Shown piece after piece: positions 38,024 through 52,700 of a stretch of DNA of 64,000 bases. The position numbers and the translations under genes are program-made. Origin of the DNA: Circinella umbellata (taxonomy: Eukaryota; Mucoromycota; Mucoromycetes; Mucorales; Lichtheimiaceae); contig JAIWNF010000003.1 in the NCBI GenBank assembly GCA_025093555.1, forward strand, positions 496,001 to 560,000, given 5' to 3'. Position 1 is the first letter of the stretch. Every line of letters begins with the position of its first letter. The notes beneath the pieces were generated by a model, which saw only the letters and a program-made list of their open reading frames with translations, did not search any database and had not been told where the DNA came from.

Positions 38024-41000
38024 ATGGGTACAAATCCTTCTCCATTGACTACGCTACAATTAACATCGCCTTTACCATCTCCTTCTGCTACACCTGGTCG
38101 TCCTGTGATTGGTGGTGACGATCAAGTTTCAACTGCTAGCAGTGGAAACAGTAACAATGACCATAATTTAACTAATGCAGCAATACTTTCTACTATTGAA
38201 GGCGGCGGCGGCGGACGAGGAAGAGGAGGCGTAGTGGGGAACAACAACAACAAACGGAATACAATCTGTTTACAACTTCCACCCGCTGTTTCCAATATCG
38301 ACAACGACAGACTTGTACCCTGTTATTACAATGATAATCAACAAAATAAAACCCATCGAAGGTCACTTCCACCACTTGTCTTTAATCCGCCATTAACCCA
38401 CGGAGATGCTATATACCCCTTGGCCAATTTACCAACTCCATCCATGTTACGCCAATTGCCTTTCACAATGCCAGGTGCACGAGGGATTTTTGAAGAGATT
38501 GATTCTTCTGATGGTCAAGTAAGCTTTCTTATTCTCATTTTTCTTTTATTCCAGCTTGGTTTTTTTCCCTTTGCCATCCCGGTATTGTTTTTCTTCCAGT
38601 ACCCATACGACAAAAATGAATTAACTTTTTTTTTCCTGGTTTATATATAGGTTTCTGTACAAGTGACAAGTGATAAGGTCCAGTCAAGTAATCAGACACC
38701 ACGAAAACGACCAGTATCATGGTTTTCTAAAGAAGAGGATTGGGAGACAAATTTACGAAGTTCAAAAAGAACAGAATCTTCTGTTAAAGCGCTTGGACCA
38801 ATAACAAAACAAGAAGATCAAAGTAGTGAAAACAAACATCAAATTCATCATCAGCATCACTATGATCATCGTGCACAACGAATGGATATTATCGACAACG
38901 ATAACAGTAATAATGATAATTATGTGCTGAGGGATGAACAATTATTTCCATTATCATCGTCATCATCATCCAATATGTTTCCGTCCAACATACAATCCCC
39001 TTTTCTTTCAAATAATAATGATAATAATATTAATACTTGCACTACCGACGCATCATCTCCAGTTGTATCAGCAACATCATCTTATTCAAATAGTAATAAT
39101 AATATTAATAATAATAATACCATTGATAATTCTGAGGAAAGTCCTAATTCTGCCCTTCCATCTCCATCATTATCCCCTCTTTCCTCTGGCCCACAAGATA
39201 TTGTTTGGAGTCAAACCGATACCAGTAATTCTCCAGATATGATACCCCTAGACAAACAAGAACAACAACAACCATCGCAATCACAACAAGTTGTAGTTTC
39301 TAAACCACACCAACAACAAAAATTATCCCGTACATGCTCACCTACTTTATCGCCAACAACAATAAATTCAATACCATTATCATCACCTACTTCTATGTTT
39401 GATACATATGCTCAGCTTCCCCAAAATATTCAAAATTATTTTCTTGTGCATTTGCTCCGCCGATCTCCCATGAGTGCACTTAGACTTTCTAACTCAGCTA
39501 TCCTGCACGCCCTGAGGATGGATGTCCTTACTCGATTACCGCCTTCTTTAACGCATCGTATTTTACGTCTCGTTGATTTTAGCAGCTTATGTAGAGCGAC
39601 ATCAGTTTCAAGAAAATGGAAGCAAATTATTGATAATGATTTTGAATTATGGCAACATAAGTTCACAGAAGCACGTTATGTTGTTACTGCAGAGGAAGCA
39701 GAACGCTATTTTACTGTACATTGTAACCAAGCATTAGCTTACAAAGAACTTTATCGGCGACATTATCGAATGCAACTCAATTGGAAATACAATCGGGCCA
39801 AACGTTTACAATTAACAGGCCATCCTAATAATGTGGTGACATGTTTACAATTCGACGATGACAAGATTATTACTGGGTCCGACGATTATACTGTGAATAT
39901 TTATGATATCAAGACCGGTAAACTTAGACGAGTTCTTTGTGGCCATGACGGTGGTGTCTGGGCATTACAGTATATTGGTAACACGCTGGTGACAGGATCT
40001 ACGGATAGAACCATTAAAGTGTGGGACATTGATACTGGTGAATGTCGCGAAACGTTTAGTGCTCATATGAGCACAGTACGATGTTTAACGATCGTTATGC
40101 CAACACGAACGCGTGCAGGACATATGGAGCCACAGCAACCTATGCTTGTCAGTGGATCTCGAGATACTACTTTACAGGTGTGGATGCTTCCAACAGAAGA
40201 TCAAAACCAACCCTATTTACAAAGACGAAGGCGTCATTCTATCATGCCTCTTTATCATAAAGCAGAGTCTCCTAATACTTCACCATTGGAACCCATGTCT
40301 ACTGATTCTGATGATCCTATGGAAATGATGAGTGGAGCATGGGACGACTTTAATAATGACACCAGCAACAATAGTAATAATAACGAAAGTAGTAGCGGTG
40401 AAGATTTTCCTGGTCAACGCTATCATGTCCATACATTAACGGGCCATACAATGTCTGTGAGAGATCTTGCTGCACATGGGAATATTCTTGCCAGTGGTAG
40501 TTATGATAATACCGTTCGATTGTGGCACTTAGAAATGGGTCAATTACGGCACGTGCTTGTTGGCCATGAACAAAAAGTTTATTCGGTTGTCATCGATGCA
40601 AAACGAAATCGATGTATTAGCGGAAGTATGGACTCTACTGTACGTATTTGGAGTATTGTCGATGGATCTTGTTTGCATGTACTAGGAGGTAAAGAGTGCT
40701 ATGTTTTCTCTACCCATTCATTTATTGATAGTATTCATTAGACATCATCGTCATTAAAATAAGTAAAAGAGAATTCTGAATAACTTATCTTTTTATGTAA
40801 TGAATGATTTTAGGACATACAATACTTGTTGGTTTGCTGGGTCTGACAGACAGTTACTTGGTCAGTGCAGCTGCTGACCAGACTTTACGTATATGGTCAC
40901 CCGATGACGGTGAACGACAACATGTGCTTACTGGCCATCAAGGGGCTATTACATCATTTCAACATGATGAACATAAAGTGGTTTCAGGATCTGAAGGTGG

Positions 41001-41172
41001 CTTAAAAATGTGGGATGTCAAGACAGGGAAGCTACAACATGATTTAATTAAAAATGTTAGTGGTGTATGGAGAGTCGCTTTTGATGAAAGACGATGTGTT
41101 GCAGCTGTCAAATGTGCCGATAATATTACTCGTTTAGAAATATTGGACTATGGTGTTGTCGGACTTGAGTAA
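38024..41172 (+). CDS. Cdc4/Fbw7-type F-box WD40 protein
   Basis: Three exons: 38024-38518, 38651-40688 and 40814-41172 (2892 nt, 963 aa). Residues 1 to about 400 are disordered, rich in Asn, Ser, Gln and His. An F-box near residue 455 (LTRLPPSLTHRILRLVDFSS, then VSRKWKQII) would bind Skp1. Seven or eight WD40 repeats follow from about residue 552. The three arginines that bind phosphodegrons in human Fbw7 are preserved in context: GSTDRTIKVW, STVRCL and SGSRDTTLQVW. A Ser/Asn/Asp-rich loop of about 80 residues is inserted between the third and fourth blades. The protein is therefore likely the substrate receptor of an SCF ubiquitin ligase acting on phosphorylated cell-cycle regulators in the nucleus. 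Pop1/Pop2-type paralogues are the alternative reading. Confidence 0.93.
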
Positions 41173-41610
41173 ACAAAAAATCAAAACAAAATACCCCCTC
41201 CACTCTCCACTCTCACCTCCCTTCACATATATATACATTTTTTTTATATTTATATATAAAGCCCAACCAAGAAAGGAAAAAGTGGACCCAGCAATTCTCT
41301 CAACTTGTTTGCCACTCCTCTTCTATTTCTATTATATAACAAATTTTATTTTATATACCATATCCTTATAAAAAACAGATCAATCAATTTATCTATCACA
41401 TTACAGAGACAGAACCGTATTGTTATATAATACATACATTTTACGTCGTATATATTAAAAAGCCAACAACAGAATTAACATATAATAATACTCTTCTTTA
41501 AATATTATATTTATTACATTCATTATTATTATTGTTACTATTATATACAAATATACACTTATAATACAGAGCATATCACTCTAAAAGAGTGTTAATTGTT
41601 TTGAGTTTAC
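41173..41610. other. Convergent intergenic region
   Basis: About 440 bp between the stop codons of the Cdc4-like and PFK genes. It is AT-rich with repeated TATATA and AATAAT motifs suitable for 3'-end formation on both strands. Nothing else is visible. Confidence 0.6.
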
Positions 41611-44600
41611 TCATGATCGTTCGTCTTCGTCTCCTGCATTTCTCTGTTCGGCAATAAGCTGCTGAGCTTCAGGAGTAAATAAGCCTCGGCCAGCCAGTAA
41701 ATCAACCAATGGGCGATGCTCAAACCACCAAGCAGAACGTGGCTTCCGATTCTTCATATCGGTTACTGGCAAAAGACTTTTGACAGAATTACATTTAACG
41801 TCTGCACCCCAAATACCAACTACAGCAACGGAGTCTTCACACTGAGTAAGTTCAATAGGTGTACCTTGTTTAGATAAATATGCTTTGTCCAATGCTTCTG
41901 ATGAATGAAGTTCCATAAACTCGATACATTTGATTGCAGACCTAGTGGCACGAATACGATCTAATGGAGAAGGTGTATCGCCTTGTTGAATATGACCTAA
42001 TATGGCTGTTCGAGAGTCGAACAATTGATGCCCTTCATCCTTAAGAATGTTACTAATAACATCTGTTGTATATGTCTCGCTTACATCCTCAGTTCGTAAA
42101 ATAATCCGACCTTCGGACATATCTGGATCATCATCAAAATAGAGGGCCAATAAATGCTTGACATCTGACTGTAATCTAGATAATGAAATGCCTTCTTCTG
42201 GAATGTAAACTGTATTGGCACTACAGGCTATACCCCCTTCAACAGCTAAATATCCGGATTTACCGCCTTGTACTTCTACTACAAATACACGTCGACGCGA
42301 TGATCGTGCTGATTGACCAATTGCATCACATGCCGTAACAATAGCATTCAACGAAGTATCTGTACCGAGCGAATAATCAGTACCAGGAACGTTATTCGAA
42401 ATAGTGGCTGGCAAATGGCATACAGGGATACATAAAGATGGATAGTGTTGACGTGCCTTTTCAAGTTCAACCAATGATGAAAATGCTTCAAATCCACCAA
42501 CGATCATCAGCCCCTGGATCTTGTTCTTTTGTATTTGATATGCCACCATGCCCATATCTACATTAATTCCAGGTACGTCACGATTCGTACCTAGCTCAGA
42601 ACCACCGTGCGATGTCCATCCATCGACACCAATCCATGTTGCATCCTCAATTGTACCACGTACTAGGCCAGAAAATCCATTATATATTAAAACGGGATGA
42701 TGCCCCCGGTTATGGGCATAGCGTACGGCTGTTCTTGTTGCTGCATTCATGCCACCTGAGGGAGCACCAATATGTAAAATACCAACTCGTATACGTTGAT
42801 GTTCTGGTAACACAAAATTCTCACTAAAATCATCCAAGATGGTACTGGCAGTAAATGCATCAAATTCTTCAGCGAATTGTGGATCTCGTAGCTCCATGGC
42901 ACGAGCAAAATTCTTTTCACCAATAGCTTTGGCAACTTCGTGTGTCAACTCAACTGCCTTCATAAGAGATGTGGATGTAATATGATTATTACGGCTAATA
43001 ATCAAGGGGGAAGGTGTATCTGGCCTGGACGTCAATACGGCACGAACTGCTTCGACTGATTGAATGGTTGCTAAGATACGATCTGAAGCACAAGGAGAGC
43101 CACCCCGTTGGACATGACCAAGTGTTGTCACACGAGTATCAATACCCAGTCGTTCTGTTAATATATCTTTGATTTCTTCCGATTTGATAGGTTTCAATGA
43201 AGTATCTAGAGCACCCTCAGCAACAATAATAATTGTTTTACGCTTTCCCATTTGTCTATGGCGTTGTGCCACGTCACAAAGTCTAGGTCGCCAATCTTCT
43301 TCCCCAGGGGGTCGTTCAGGAATGAATACAAAATCAGCTCCTGTAGCGATACCTGCCATCAGTGCCAACCAGCCACAATGTCGCCCCATGACTTCAACAA
43401 CAAAGGCACGTGAATGAGACATGGCAGTCGTATTGATAGAGTCGACAGCTTCACAGATGCGGTGTAACGAGGTGACTGCGCCAATGGTAATATCGGTACT
43501 ACTCATGTCATTATCGATACTACCAACAAGACCAACAATAGTCAGGTGCTTATGTTGTTCGGCTTGTTCTGTAGTGATTCGGTCATTCTTTTTCAAATTT
43601 TCAACGTGTGAGGGCCACTCAGATCGGAAAACATCGGCTCCTGTCAATGAACCATCACCACCGCAGACAATAATAGAATCAATACCTTTTTTAATAAGGT
43701 TTTCTGCAGCTTTGAGGCGTCCTTCTGATGTTTGAAATGGCTTACACCGAGCTGTACCAATGGATGTGCCTCCCTATATATAAGTGTGTATCAATATACA
43801 TACTATTTATTATTATAGCTCACATCATAGTGCCATAATACTTACTACGCGCATCCAACCTCGTACGCTCTTCCAATCCATTAGTCGAATTTGATCACCA
43901 CCATCCACCAAGCCTAGGATTAAGATCAGAGACAGTAAAATTTTTTTAGTTACTCAAATTTATTCCATCAATTTCAAAAATATCCATTTACCTTGATAAC
44001 CTTCATACACAGCATACATTGCGCATCCTTTAGAGATACCATAACGAACGACAGCACGAACGCATGCATTCATACCAGGAGCATCACCACCTGATGTTAA
44101 AATAGCAATTTTTCGTGGAGGCGGGTGTTGCTCCCCACTCTCCTTTCTTTTTTTATATTCTTCATCAGATAATAATTTAGGCGAGCCTTCTCGACTGTTA
44201 TTAGAGCTGGATTCATGCAATAATCCGGGGAACGCAACCTGACTTGAAAACAAAAGTATATTTCCCAACGGATCGGCTGCATATATTTTTTCTGGTTCCG
44301 ATGTATTTACTGGTTGTTGCATTGGAACACCCAGCTTTTCCAATTGCGAACGCGTTTTGTTAATATCTTGAGCTATTAAAACAATCACTTGTTCTTCTAA
44401 TCCCCAATCAATATCTTCTATGGGAGGTTTACGAGAATCCACAACACAAGCAGATAAACAGAGCTTTAAGACTAGATCATTGACCATGTTATTGCTAGAA
44501 CTAGGATCCAGTTTGAGCCATACATTTCGCAAATGTTCTTCATCTTCATTAATATCGGCTTGTGCCCTGTCATTGCATCGTAGTTGATCAAGACATTTAC

Positions 44601-44694
44601 GGAAACCGAATCCTTGGTAAAATCGAAGTGTTTCTTCAAATTTGGCAGGTGAATTAGCACGTAGTGATATATATGAGAATCCGTCTGCTTGCAT
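41611..44694 (-). CDS. PFK1: ATP-dependent 6-phosphofructokinase
   Basis: Three exons in transcript order: 43992-44694, 43846-43913 and 41611-43773 (2934 nt, 977 aa), the size of fungal PFK subunits. Residues 1 to about 200 form the glyoxalase-like N-terminal domain seen in yeast Pfk1/Pfk2. Two PFK halves follow. The first is catalytic: [58 protein letters not shown] (Asp of the SIDND catalytic motif), [13 protein letters not shown] and [16 protein letters not shown]. The second, regulatory half has altered motifs ([40 protein letters not shown]), as in other eukaryotic PFKs. It phosphorylates fructose 6-phosphate in cytosolic glycolysis. Yeast needs two PFK subunit types; whether this is alpha or beta cannot be told here. 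The start at 44694 is the first Met before [12 protein letters not shown]. Confidence 0.96.
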
Positions 44695-45126
44695 AATTTT
44701 TTTTTTTTGTGTGTAAATTTGGATGTAAATATGTCTATATGTAGCTTAAAAAGTTTTATGATATATAGATCAACATATATACATGTAAGTGTGTGTATGT
44801 GGATGAATTAAAAGAGAAACAAATAGAAAGGTATGGTACAGCAAGAAAAACAAAACAAGATAAAACAAAGAAAAAACAAGTGTTTAGTTTGGGTTTCTTG
44901 TGGTATAATTAAACATGGGTGTTAGAGTCATTACTATTTTTTTCTTTTTACTCGCTGTTCAATTAAATTAAAAAAAATACCCTTGAAATGATATGTAGTA
45001 AGAAAGTGTTGTATATATTGATTGGATGGTAAAAGAAAAGAAGGTTATGTGAAAAAATGGAATGTAAAGATATATATATGTATGTGTGTATGAAAGATAT
45101 AGAAAAATATGTATATAGAATGATGA
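44695..45126. other. Intergenic region between PFK and Hul4-like genes
   Basis: About 430 bp holding the PFK promoter and the 3' UTR of the next gene on the same strand. TA- and TG-rich simple tracts are present. No gene was seen. Confidence 0.6.
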
Positions 45127-48100
45127 TTATTTAACATAGAACCCTTGGCTCTCCATGATAGCTGTTTTTAACATATGTTCCAACTTTTCTTTGGTCTCAT
45201 AGCGATATAATACCAACTGATTAAAGCAAGTATGTGCTGATGGTAATCGATTACAATCTTCACCACCACAAGCAATTTTTAAATTCATTTGTGTAGCCCC
45301 AGTAGCAGGTATACGATCACTTCCAGTAACAAACATGAGTAATTTGCGCTGGACAGAAGGATCCATGGCTTTCATGATACTCCAAAAATGTCTATAATTA
45401 AATAAGTGAGATATAACCAAGTTAAATACTTTGTTTTAAAGGAGAAACTCTATGAATTTCCCACTATTTAAGTTTATCATAATAATAACGTACTGTATAG
45501 TATCTTCATCTTGATCGAAACCTTGATATTCCGTTTGCCCACACAAATCATCAATCTCCAATGGTTCGTCACTACCTCGTACCAACAACTCAATTTCTTG
45601 AGGCCTGAACAAAGATAATGCATTACCACCACAAACATGATAAAATCCACGTCGAAATGCACCAAACTGCCGTTCCACACTTGAATTCAGAACATGATTG
45701 ACGTATAAATCAACAAAATGTTGCCGATTCTCATTTGTGACCATATGTTTCGAACCCTCAGGTATTAAATCAATAGATTGTCTTTGACCAAAAGCATCCA
45801 CTTCAGCAACAAAGGCACGGCAAAATGTACTTTCCACATCACCTTCAAATTCCAATAATTGTCGTAATCCACGTGCTAATCCTGGACGGAAAATTTCCAA
45901 ATCAGAAATATCCACTGGGTGGCCCAATAACTTTTTATAACATGCTGTTGGTAAATGAATGTCCAAAATGGTTGAATTATAAATGGCTAAGCCAAGTACA
46001 ATACCAACAAGAAAATATTGACCTTCGTTTTCAAAACTGGTAGGGTTGAACCAACATAAATTAGCGTCTTCATCATATGTAAACATGCCATATTGTGGAT
46101 CAAATAAGGAGCGTACAAGTAATAGAAACCATTCTTTTCGTAAACCACCAGCATCAACACCTTCTTCTCCTACAAATTCTATTCGTAATGATTTCTTGAG
46201 ATCTAATTCATTTTGTGCAAGCTTTATACAAATTAAGTTTGTTAGGTGAATTTTTTTTGTCCAATAATATAAAGTAGCGATTTTTTTTTATTTACCTGAC
46301 GTAATGAGTCTTCAATAAGATTTTCTCGCCTCACTCGTAAAACAAGATATGGCATTGAAGCTTTTTGATGGAATAGCATATTGAAAAATGCTTCCCGCCA
46401 TTTTGTTTCCATCTGTCGTTTTGCATCCGCTTCAAGGATTTGCATTTTAGCACCCATACTGATTAGAAAAGGGTATTGGCAAAATGCAAATTTTCTATAT
46501 TATATAAAAATAGAGTTTTATTAGCTAAGTTGTCCTAGTGTTTTCATGTCATTGTTATGTTAATACACTATTTTATTTACCCAGATCTAGATTGCCAGGA
46601 TTCAAAATCTGCCAAAAGATTAATATAGTCAATCATTGTATTGTAGAAATCTGATATTGGTAACTTGTTTGATTGATGGTTTGCCGCAACTTTTCATATA
46701 TAAATAAATAAATGAAATAGATAAATATATTAGAAGGCTATCATTGTCAGTATAGCATCCTTTATATATAAAATATCATTTTTTGATCTTATCAACTCAC
46801 ACAATAACGCCATAGTACGTGCAGCACTTGATATTTTCCAATCTGATTCATAAGCAGCAGGTAGTCCATGTCTACTTCGTTGCGCCCGAGTTACTCGATA
46901 AGTTATAAACATATGAACAAGATGTATTTTATTACTAAAGCCTTCTGTAGTATATCTATGCATTCATTTTATATACACCAAAATATGTTTAGTCTCTTTT
47001 TTTATTTCTTTGCATAAAAATACTGTATTTTAATTATCTTAAAACGAAACAAAACAAAACAAACGTACTTTGCGAACCAATTGACAAGTCCTTGATGACA
47101 TTCATTATTAAGACAACTAAGAATACCAAATATCCGTTTTAATAAATTATGATGATGTTTTGTTTCCGCTTGAAAATTATATTGAGATAACAAAGGGTTC
47201 TATAAAAAGTATAGTTTTATTTGTTTGATTGTCAGCCCAGAAATTCCCATGATCTGTAATACTGTGTGCCTCGATTTTTTTTTGAACGCATAAGCCCTTT
47301 CAACTTCCCACCCTTTCCTTTTTTTTCCTTTTTTTTCCTTTTATTTTACCTCAAGAATAATTAATAAGAATCGAATATCACTCATACGCCTTAATGGAAT
47401 TGAGGGTCGTTTCAATAATTTGTCAGTTGCAGTCATCATTCCTCTTATTATATTGACAGGCTATAATGCACCATTCATTATTAATATTTTAAACCTTGCA
47501 TTTCTCCAATCCACCAACAACCAAGAAAAAAAAAAGGAAGAGTAAATACTTACTAAACTTAATAATATTCTATATGCATCACGGATTTCTGTCATATTTA
47601 ATCCACTATCTTCTAATGAAGTTTCTTTGTCCTAAATAGAAAAAATAATTCCACTTAATCCTGTTTATCATTTGTCTTTTATATTTTTTTCTTAGAAAAA
47701 ATAAATAGATAAATTACATTTAAAAAGCTATGATTTAGGCAGACCCAGCTGCCAAAAGTCATTTCGACCATTTTTTCAACGGGTTCATAATATTTTTCAA
47801 GATTTTTTTGATCAATTTCTTCTTCCATTTCTCGTCGTGCTGCTTTTTCTTTAGCTGAACATTTTGCTACTGTACGTTTTAATTGTCGAAATGTAATAGG
47901 TTCATTTGGTTGTTTTCGAATATGGGGTTTCAAATCATTGACGGTATCACATTCGGGACATCGAAACCGAGAAACTGTTTCCTGGTAACGTAGTTCACTA
48001 TGGTTACGAAAAGTAATAATAATGATATTTAATATAAAATGGTTCGTTTCTTTTTTCCTTCTTCTCTTGTTTTCTTTACCTGCTGCAACACATGCATTTA

Positions 48101-48515
48101 CCATGTGCCTAAAAAGAAGAAAATATATAACACAAGTAGTTAGGAAACAAAAAAAAAGTTCTTTTCTGTTTGTCAGCTTTCGTAAAGAAGGTAGTTGAAA
48201 AAAGTTATATATATATACCAGATCAGGATTTTGTTGGTCTTCGTCATTAACTTCAGTATTTGTCACAGTAATGAGTTCATTTGATATTGAAAGTGGTGAT
48301 GGCGATTGTTCTTTATTATTATGAGTAGTTGAAATAGCAGCTACTTGACCGGGTAAGTAAACTGTTGTCGGCTTACGAGCGGAATTACTTTGTCCAGTCG
48401 TCATGTATGATTCTGTATTGGTTCTATTAACAAAAGTGCCGTGTATTGATTGACGCCACGGCTCAAATGAAGTTGTATAAGCACCGGTGGATTCGGTCAT
48501 GTCATTAGTTTCCAT
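45127..48515 (-). CDS. HUL4: HECT-type E3 ubiquitin ligase (Hul4-like)
   Basis: About nine exons run from ATG at 48515 (METNDMTESTG) to TAA at 45127. The N-terminal 120 residues are disordered. Next comes a four-cysteine zinc ribbon assembled across an intron: AHGKCMCCSSELRYQE joined to TVSRFRCPECDTVNDLKPH, the type found in yeast Hul4. A helical middle region follows. The HECT domain starts near RRENLIEDSLRQ and continues through FVGEEGVDAGGLRKEWF, FDPQYGMF, VGIVLGLAIYN and FVTGSDRIPATG to the catalytic cysteine in LPSAHTCFNQL (Cys codon at 45226-45228), ending KTAIMESQGFYVK. It forms a thioester with ubiquitin and passes it to substrates; Hul4 is linked to misfolded and chromatin-bound protein turnover. 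UBE3A-like proteins are the nearest alternative. Confidence 0.92.
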
Positions 48516-49762
48516 TCAATTTGAAAAAAAGAGGGAGGGAGAGAGAAAGACAGTGAAGGTAAAAAAAAGTTGGAAATAAATGAGAGGTTATAAGGTATAC
48601 AACTGAAAACTACGGTTCCAATTCAATATCCGCAGCCAAAACTGTTGCAGTTGTGGGGGAGAAATTTCTTTTTTATCATAATCAGTTTTTTTGAAAAAAG
48701 CCCAGTGCATCTCTACCACTTGATCTTCTTTTCCTTTATTTAATTTGATATTTATTTTAATTTTAATAGCATTCATCTTATATTCTTTCTTAAAGATATA
48801 TAATTTTATCATATATTCAATTATATTTTTTCTTTAAATCATTGAAGAAAAAAAGTGGAGGTGGAAGGGCCTTAGAATCTTGCATTGATGGTGTCGTGTG
48901 TGTAACAATTAACTGGGTAGCGTTATCAATGGTTATACTAATAAAATAAAATTGCTTAAGTCAGTTGGACGGCTGACATCAGTTTTGTCCTACACATTCC
49001 TTTTTTTATATGAAGCCGTTAATATCCCAGTGCATATTCTCTTGGCAAACACATACAATAAAAAAAAAGGGCTGAGGCGACCTTTTTTTCTCTCTTTCCT
49101 TCTTTTTCTTCACACCCATTTTTTTCAATTAATTCTTCTTTACAGCACCAGTAACTCTAAATAAAATAAAATATGATGCGTAGTAGAACTAGATATATTC
49201 TTTAATTGGTAGTAACAAAAGATATACTTCGTTTCATGATCTGTTTAGATAATTTACATATAATTATCATTACATTCTTTGTGAAAGAAATAAAGTCATC
49301 TGTTATTATATATATATTTATATAATATGAATTACCATAGTAATAATAACAATAATAAGTAAATTAAAAAGTTTTCCTATTAATCATGTAATTAATTATA
49401 ACTCTATTCTATTTCTCTTTTACTCTGAATTATTTCATGTGATAAAGTGCTTCCAACAAATACAATTTAAAGAGTTATTACTATTGGTAATTAGATTACA
49501 GTTAATATACTATCTAATAAAAATATATTAATAACACATATATCCTGTATTGATAGCTTTTTTATATATAATACATTTCATAATTTTTTATCAGTCAAAT
49601 TTGGGGTCAATCAATTAAGAGACTCGTCGGTTCACGAAAAAACACGAAGCAAAAAGTGAATAAGTAAATATTCAATTATGCAGGCGGGACGTATAAGTTA
49701 TATTCTTTCTTTGTCTTCTTCCGTTAATACCCTTTCTTTTTTGTCAACAACAGTTAAAAGCA
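48516..49762. other. Divergent promoter region, Hul4-like / Apc4
   Basis: About 1.25 kb, AT-rich with A- and T-runs near both start codons. Short open frames occur (for example 48588-48812 minus and 48952-49164 plus) but lack splice support and protein-like composition. Confidence 0.6.
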
Positions 49763-52700
49763 ATGAAGGTTAATGATACTTTACCATTCACCGATCATTC
49801 TCAATTTTCGTTTCCTTTATTTCATTGGAAGAATTTAAAAAAACAAGCAAAACAGATCGTATGGTGTCCAACTCAAGATCTTGCTGTCATTGTCTTTATA
49901 GATAACATGATCGCGCTATGTAGGGATGGTTGGTCTCCGATCTGGGAAATGTCTGCTCCTGATGCAACCGAAGTTACTGCTTTAGTATGGAATCCGAACG
50001 GTAATATACAATAATGTTTTTTTTGTGTTTTAAAGGGGGATATTCATTCAATGCATCTATATATACATTTATAGAAGAAAAGAAACAATGTAATTGAGCG
50101 ATTTATATTATATTATTTAGGTGAAGAGTTTGCTATAGGTTTTTCAAACGGTTCTGTACGACGAGTAGACGCAACATGTGCAGAACCAAAATATATCGTA
50201 TATACACCGCCACCTACATCATTCTCAACATCATCTATTACAAAAAGTGCTTCAGGACGATCTGGTAGTCTAAAGATCACATCACTTGCTTGGGTTCACT
50301 TTCCTCGAAAAGAAAACAATTTTAAGGATACCATGGTAAGATAGTATAAACGAGGTGGAAACGTGATATAATGATATATAACCAAAGTAACGCATAATTA
50401 TACATATTCAAGCATGGATTTGATCCGAAAGCAATGGAATTTACCAATGAGATCCCTGCCCTGAATATGGAGCCACCAGATGAACCAGCGTAAAGTTTAC
50501 ATCTTATCAACTCTAAAAGATATTTTATAAATATACGCGAGGATTTAATCTAAAAAATTTCGTTTTATTAATATAGACCTCTTGCCTTATTCCTTAAACA
50601 AAAAAAACCTCCACTTCCTGATCCACCATCAAAAGCATCTGAAGGAAAACATACTTTGTTGCTTGTGGGTGACAATTATGGTAGAATTCACTTGAGGTAA
50701 ATTAAAACCGTTTTTCTTTTTCTTAGTTTTTAACAACCAAAGAGTATATAGTGTTAAACACTGAACTAGTCTCAATGGTACATACCATATAGGTACTATG
50801 AGTGTACGAATGGATGGGAATGCAGTAAGTTTAGACATGTATATATATAGAATAGTAAGAGGGAAAATGAAAATAAATAGGTAATATATTCGTATATTAA
50901 ATCTCTTTATTATCTATTATCACAGAAGGATAAAGGAAATATAATTGCTACTGGCATTGGACCTACATTATCAACAGTTCAAGCACTTGTTCAAAAATCC
51001 ACTGAAAAAAGGGAAATGTTCACAATGGACTCGAGTATATTACTTGCGAAAAGAAATGAGTTATGTAATATTGCAGAAGAACAAAAACATGTGGATTTCT
51101 TATTACGATATATCAACCAATGTGTGAGTCTTCTAAATAAGCATCATACAACTATTCGACAACTTGCTGAACAAAGTTCGGGGGAAATTACTCGTCTTTT
51201 ATTAGAGCGTAATGGTAGGCATTGTACTTCTTTTTTGTTTGTTTGAATTGTTGTAATTATATCTTTTGAAAAAAAAAGGTGTGCTTTATTGATAACACGT
51301 TTTTGTTACTGTCAATAAGATCAAATGGATCCCATGCCACAAGTTGAATTATTAGGATTAATATCTACCGGGAATACAAGTGAACCTGTACATGCTTATT
51401 TTACTCAATATCTAACAGAACAAGTAAATACATTTTACTTCTATTTATGTATTTACATATATTATTTAATTATTATAAGCTTATATATTAATATACCGTT
51501 TGATTTATTAGCAAGTTAAACGTTGGGAAAGTCGTTCAGGTCAGAGTTATGGAAATTTACAAAAACTTATTAATGAATATTTGGAACCTGCTTGTTCGCG
51601 ACTTTTACATCGTCTCCATCGATTACGAGGATATAGTTTATGGTAAGATAATACAATAACAGTCATAAAATAAAACAAATCTCTATTAAAAAAAAGTGCT
51701 AAATTTACTTTTTTTTTTACTTGATGAAATAATATTAAAAAAGGACAGAACGATATTCGGATTTGGTAGATATAAGTGGAGTTGAAGCATGTATTGACAC
51801 AACGCAATTACTTTTAAAGCGATTAATTTTTTATCGAATATCCATCGATAAGGTCTGCATAGAATTCCGCGAATTTATCAAATGGATCCTTCATAGTAAG
51901 TGTTATCTTTATTTCTCTTTTCTTTTTCAGATATGTTACGTATAGCTATACCTTTTTTTTCTACGATCCAAACTAACTCTTTTGCTCGGGTTCTTTCTAT
52001 CTATGTTTTAGTGGCTGAAAAGTTTGGAGAACGGGATACGGAACAACAGCAACAACAAAACCAGACAGATGCTACATCTTATGATCCTTGGCTAGTAGTT
52101 AGTTATATCAAGAAATCGTTTGCTACCGATGGTTTGGCTGAATATTTTACAGTATATCCTGGTATTGAAAGTTCAGGTACTAGTTAAATAATTGGATTAT
52201 ATTACATATATGTATATGAAAGACACAAAAAACAGACACTGTATTAATCTTTTATAATTTAGATAAGCGATGGAAACAAACAGGGTTTTTACAACTTGTC
52301 AATTCCTTAACAGAAATGTGCAATAACATGTTAAATCGGCCATCTAATATGATTAGTACGCAAACAAGAATATTGAAAAAACATTCTATCCAATTTAAAG
52401 ATCAACAAATTCAACGGAAAAGTGCTCGTTCATTTGCCTCTTGGGTTACTGGAGAAGAAACAAGCTCAAATGTATGTTGTCACTCTGTTTATTTATATAT
52501 TCTCTTTTGTTTTTGCTCTTAATATTTATAGGAAACTATCATTCTATTACTTTTTTTTTTCGCATATTAGGCTATTCAATATTACGCATTTGCTCGAGAA
52601 AATGATCGAGGGGCAATAGGTAACTAGATTTTTTTTCCGACTGCATAATGTTATTAACATAAAGGCTCTATATATATAGTAACTGTTGTTAAAAAGTGTC

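Noticed and set aside
37696..38025. Minus-strand open frame of 109 codons upstream of the Cdc4-like gene
   Set aside because: Lies in the promoter/leader of the F-box gene and is built from A- and T-runs giving Phe/Lys-rich protein; no homology recognised.
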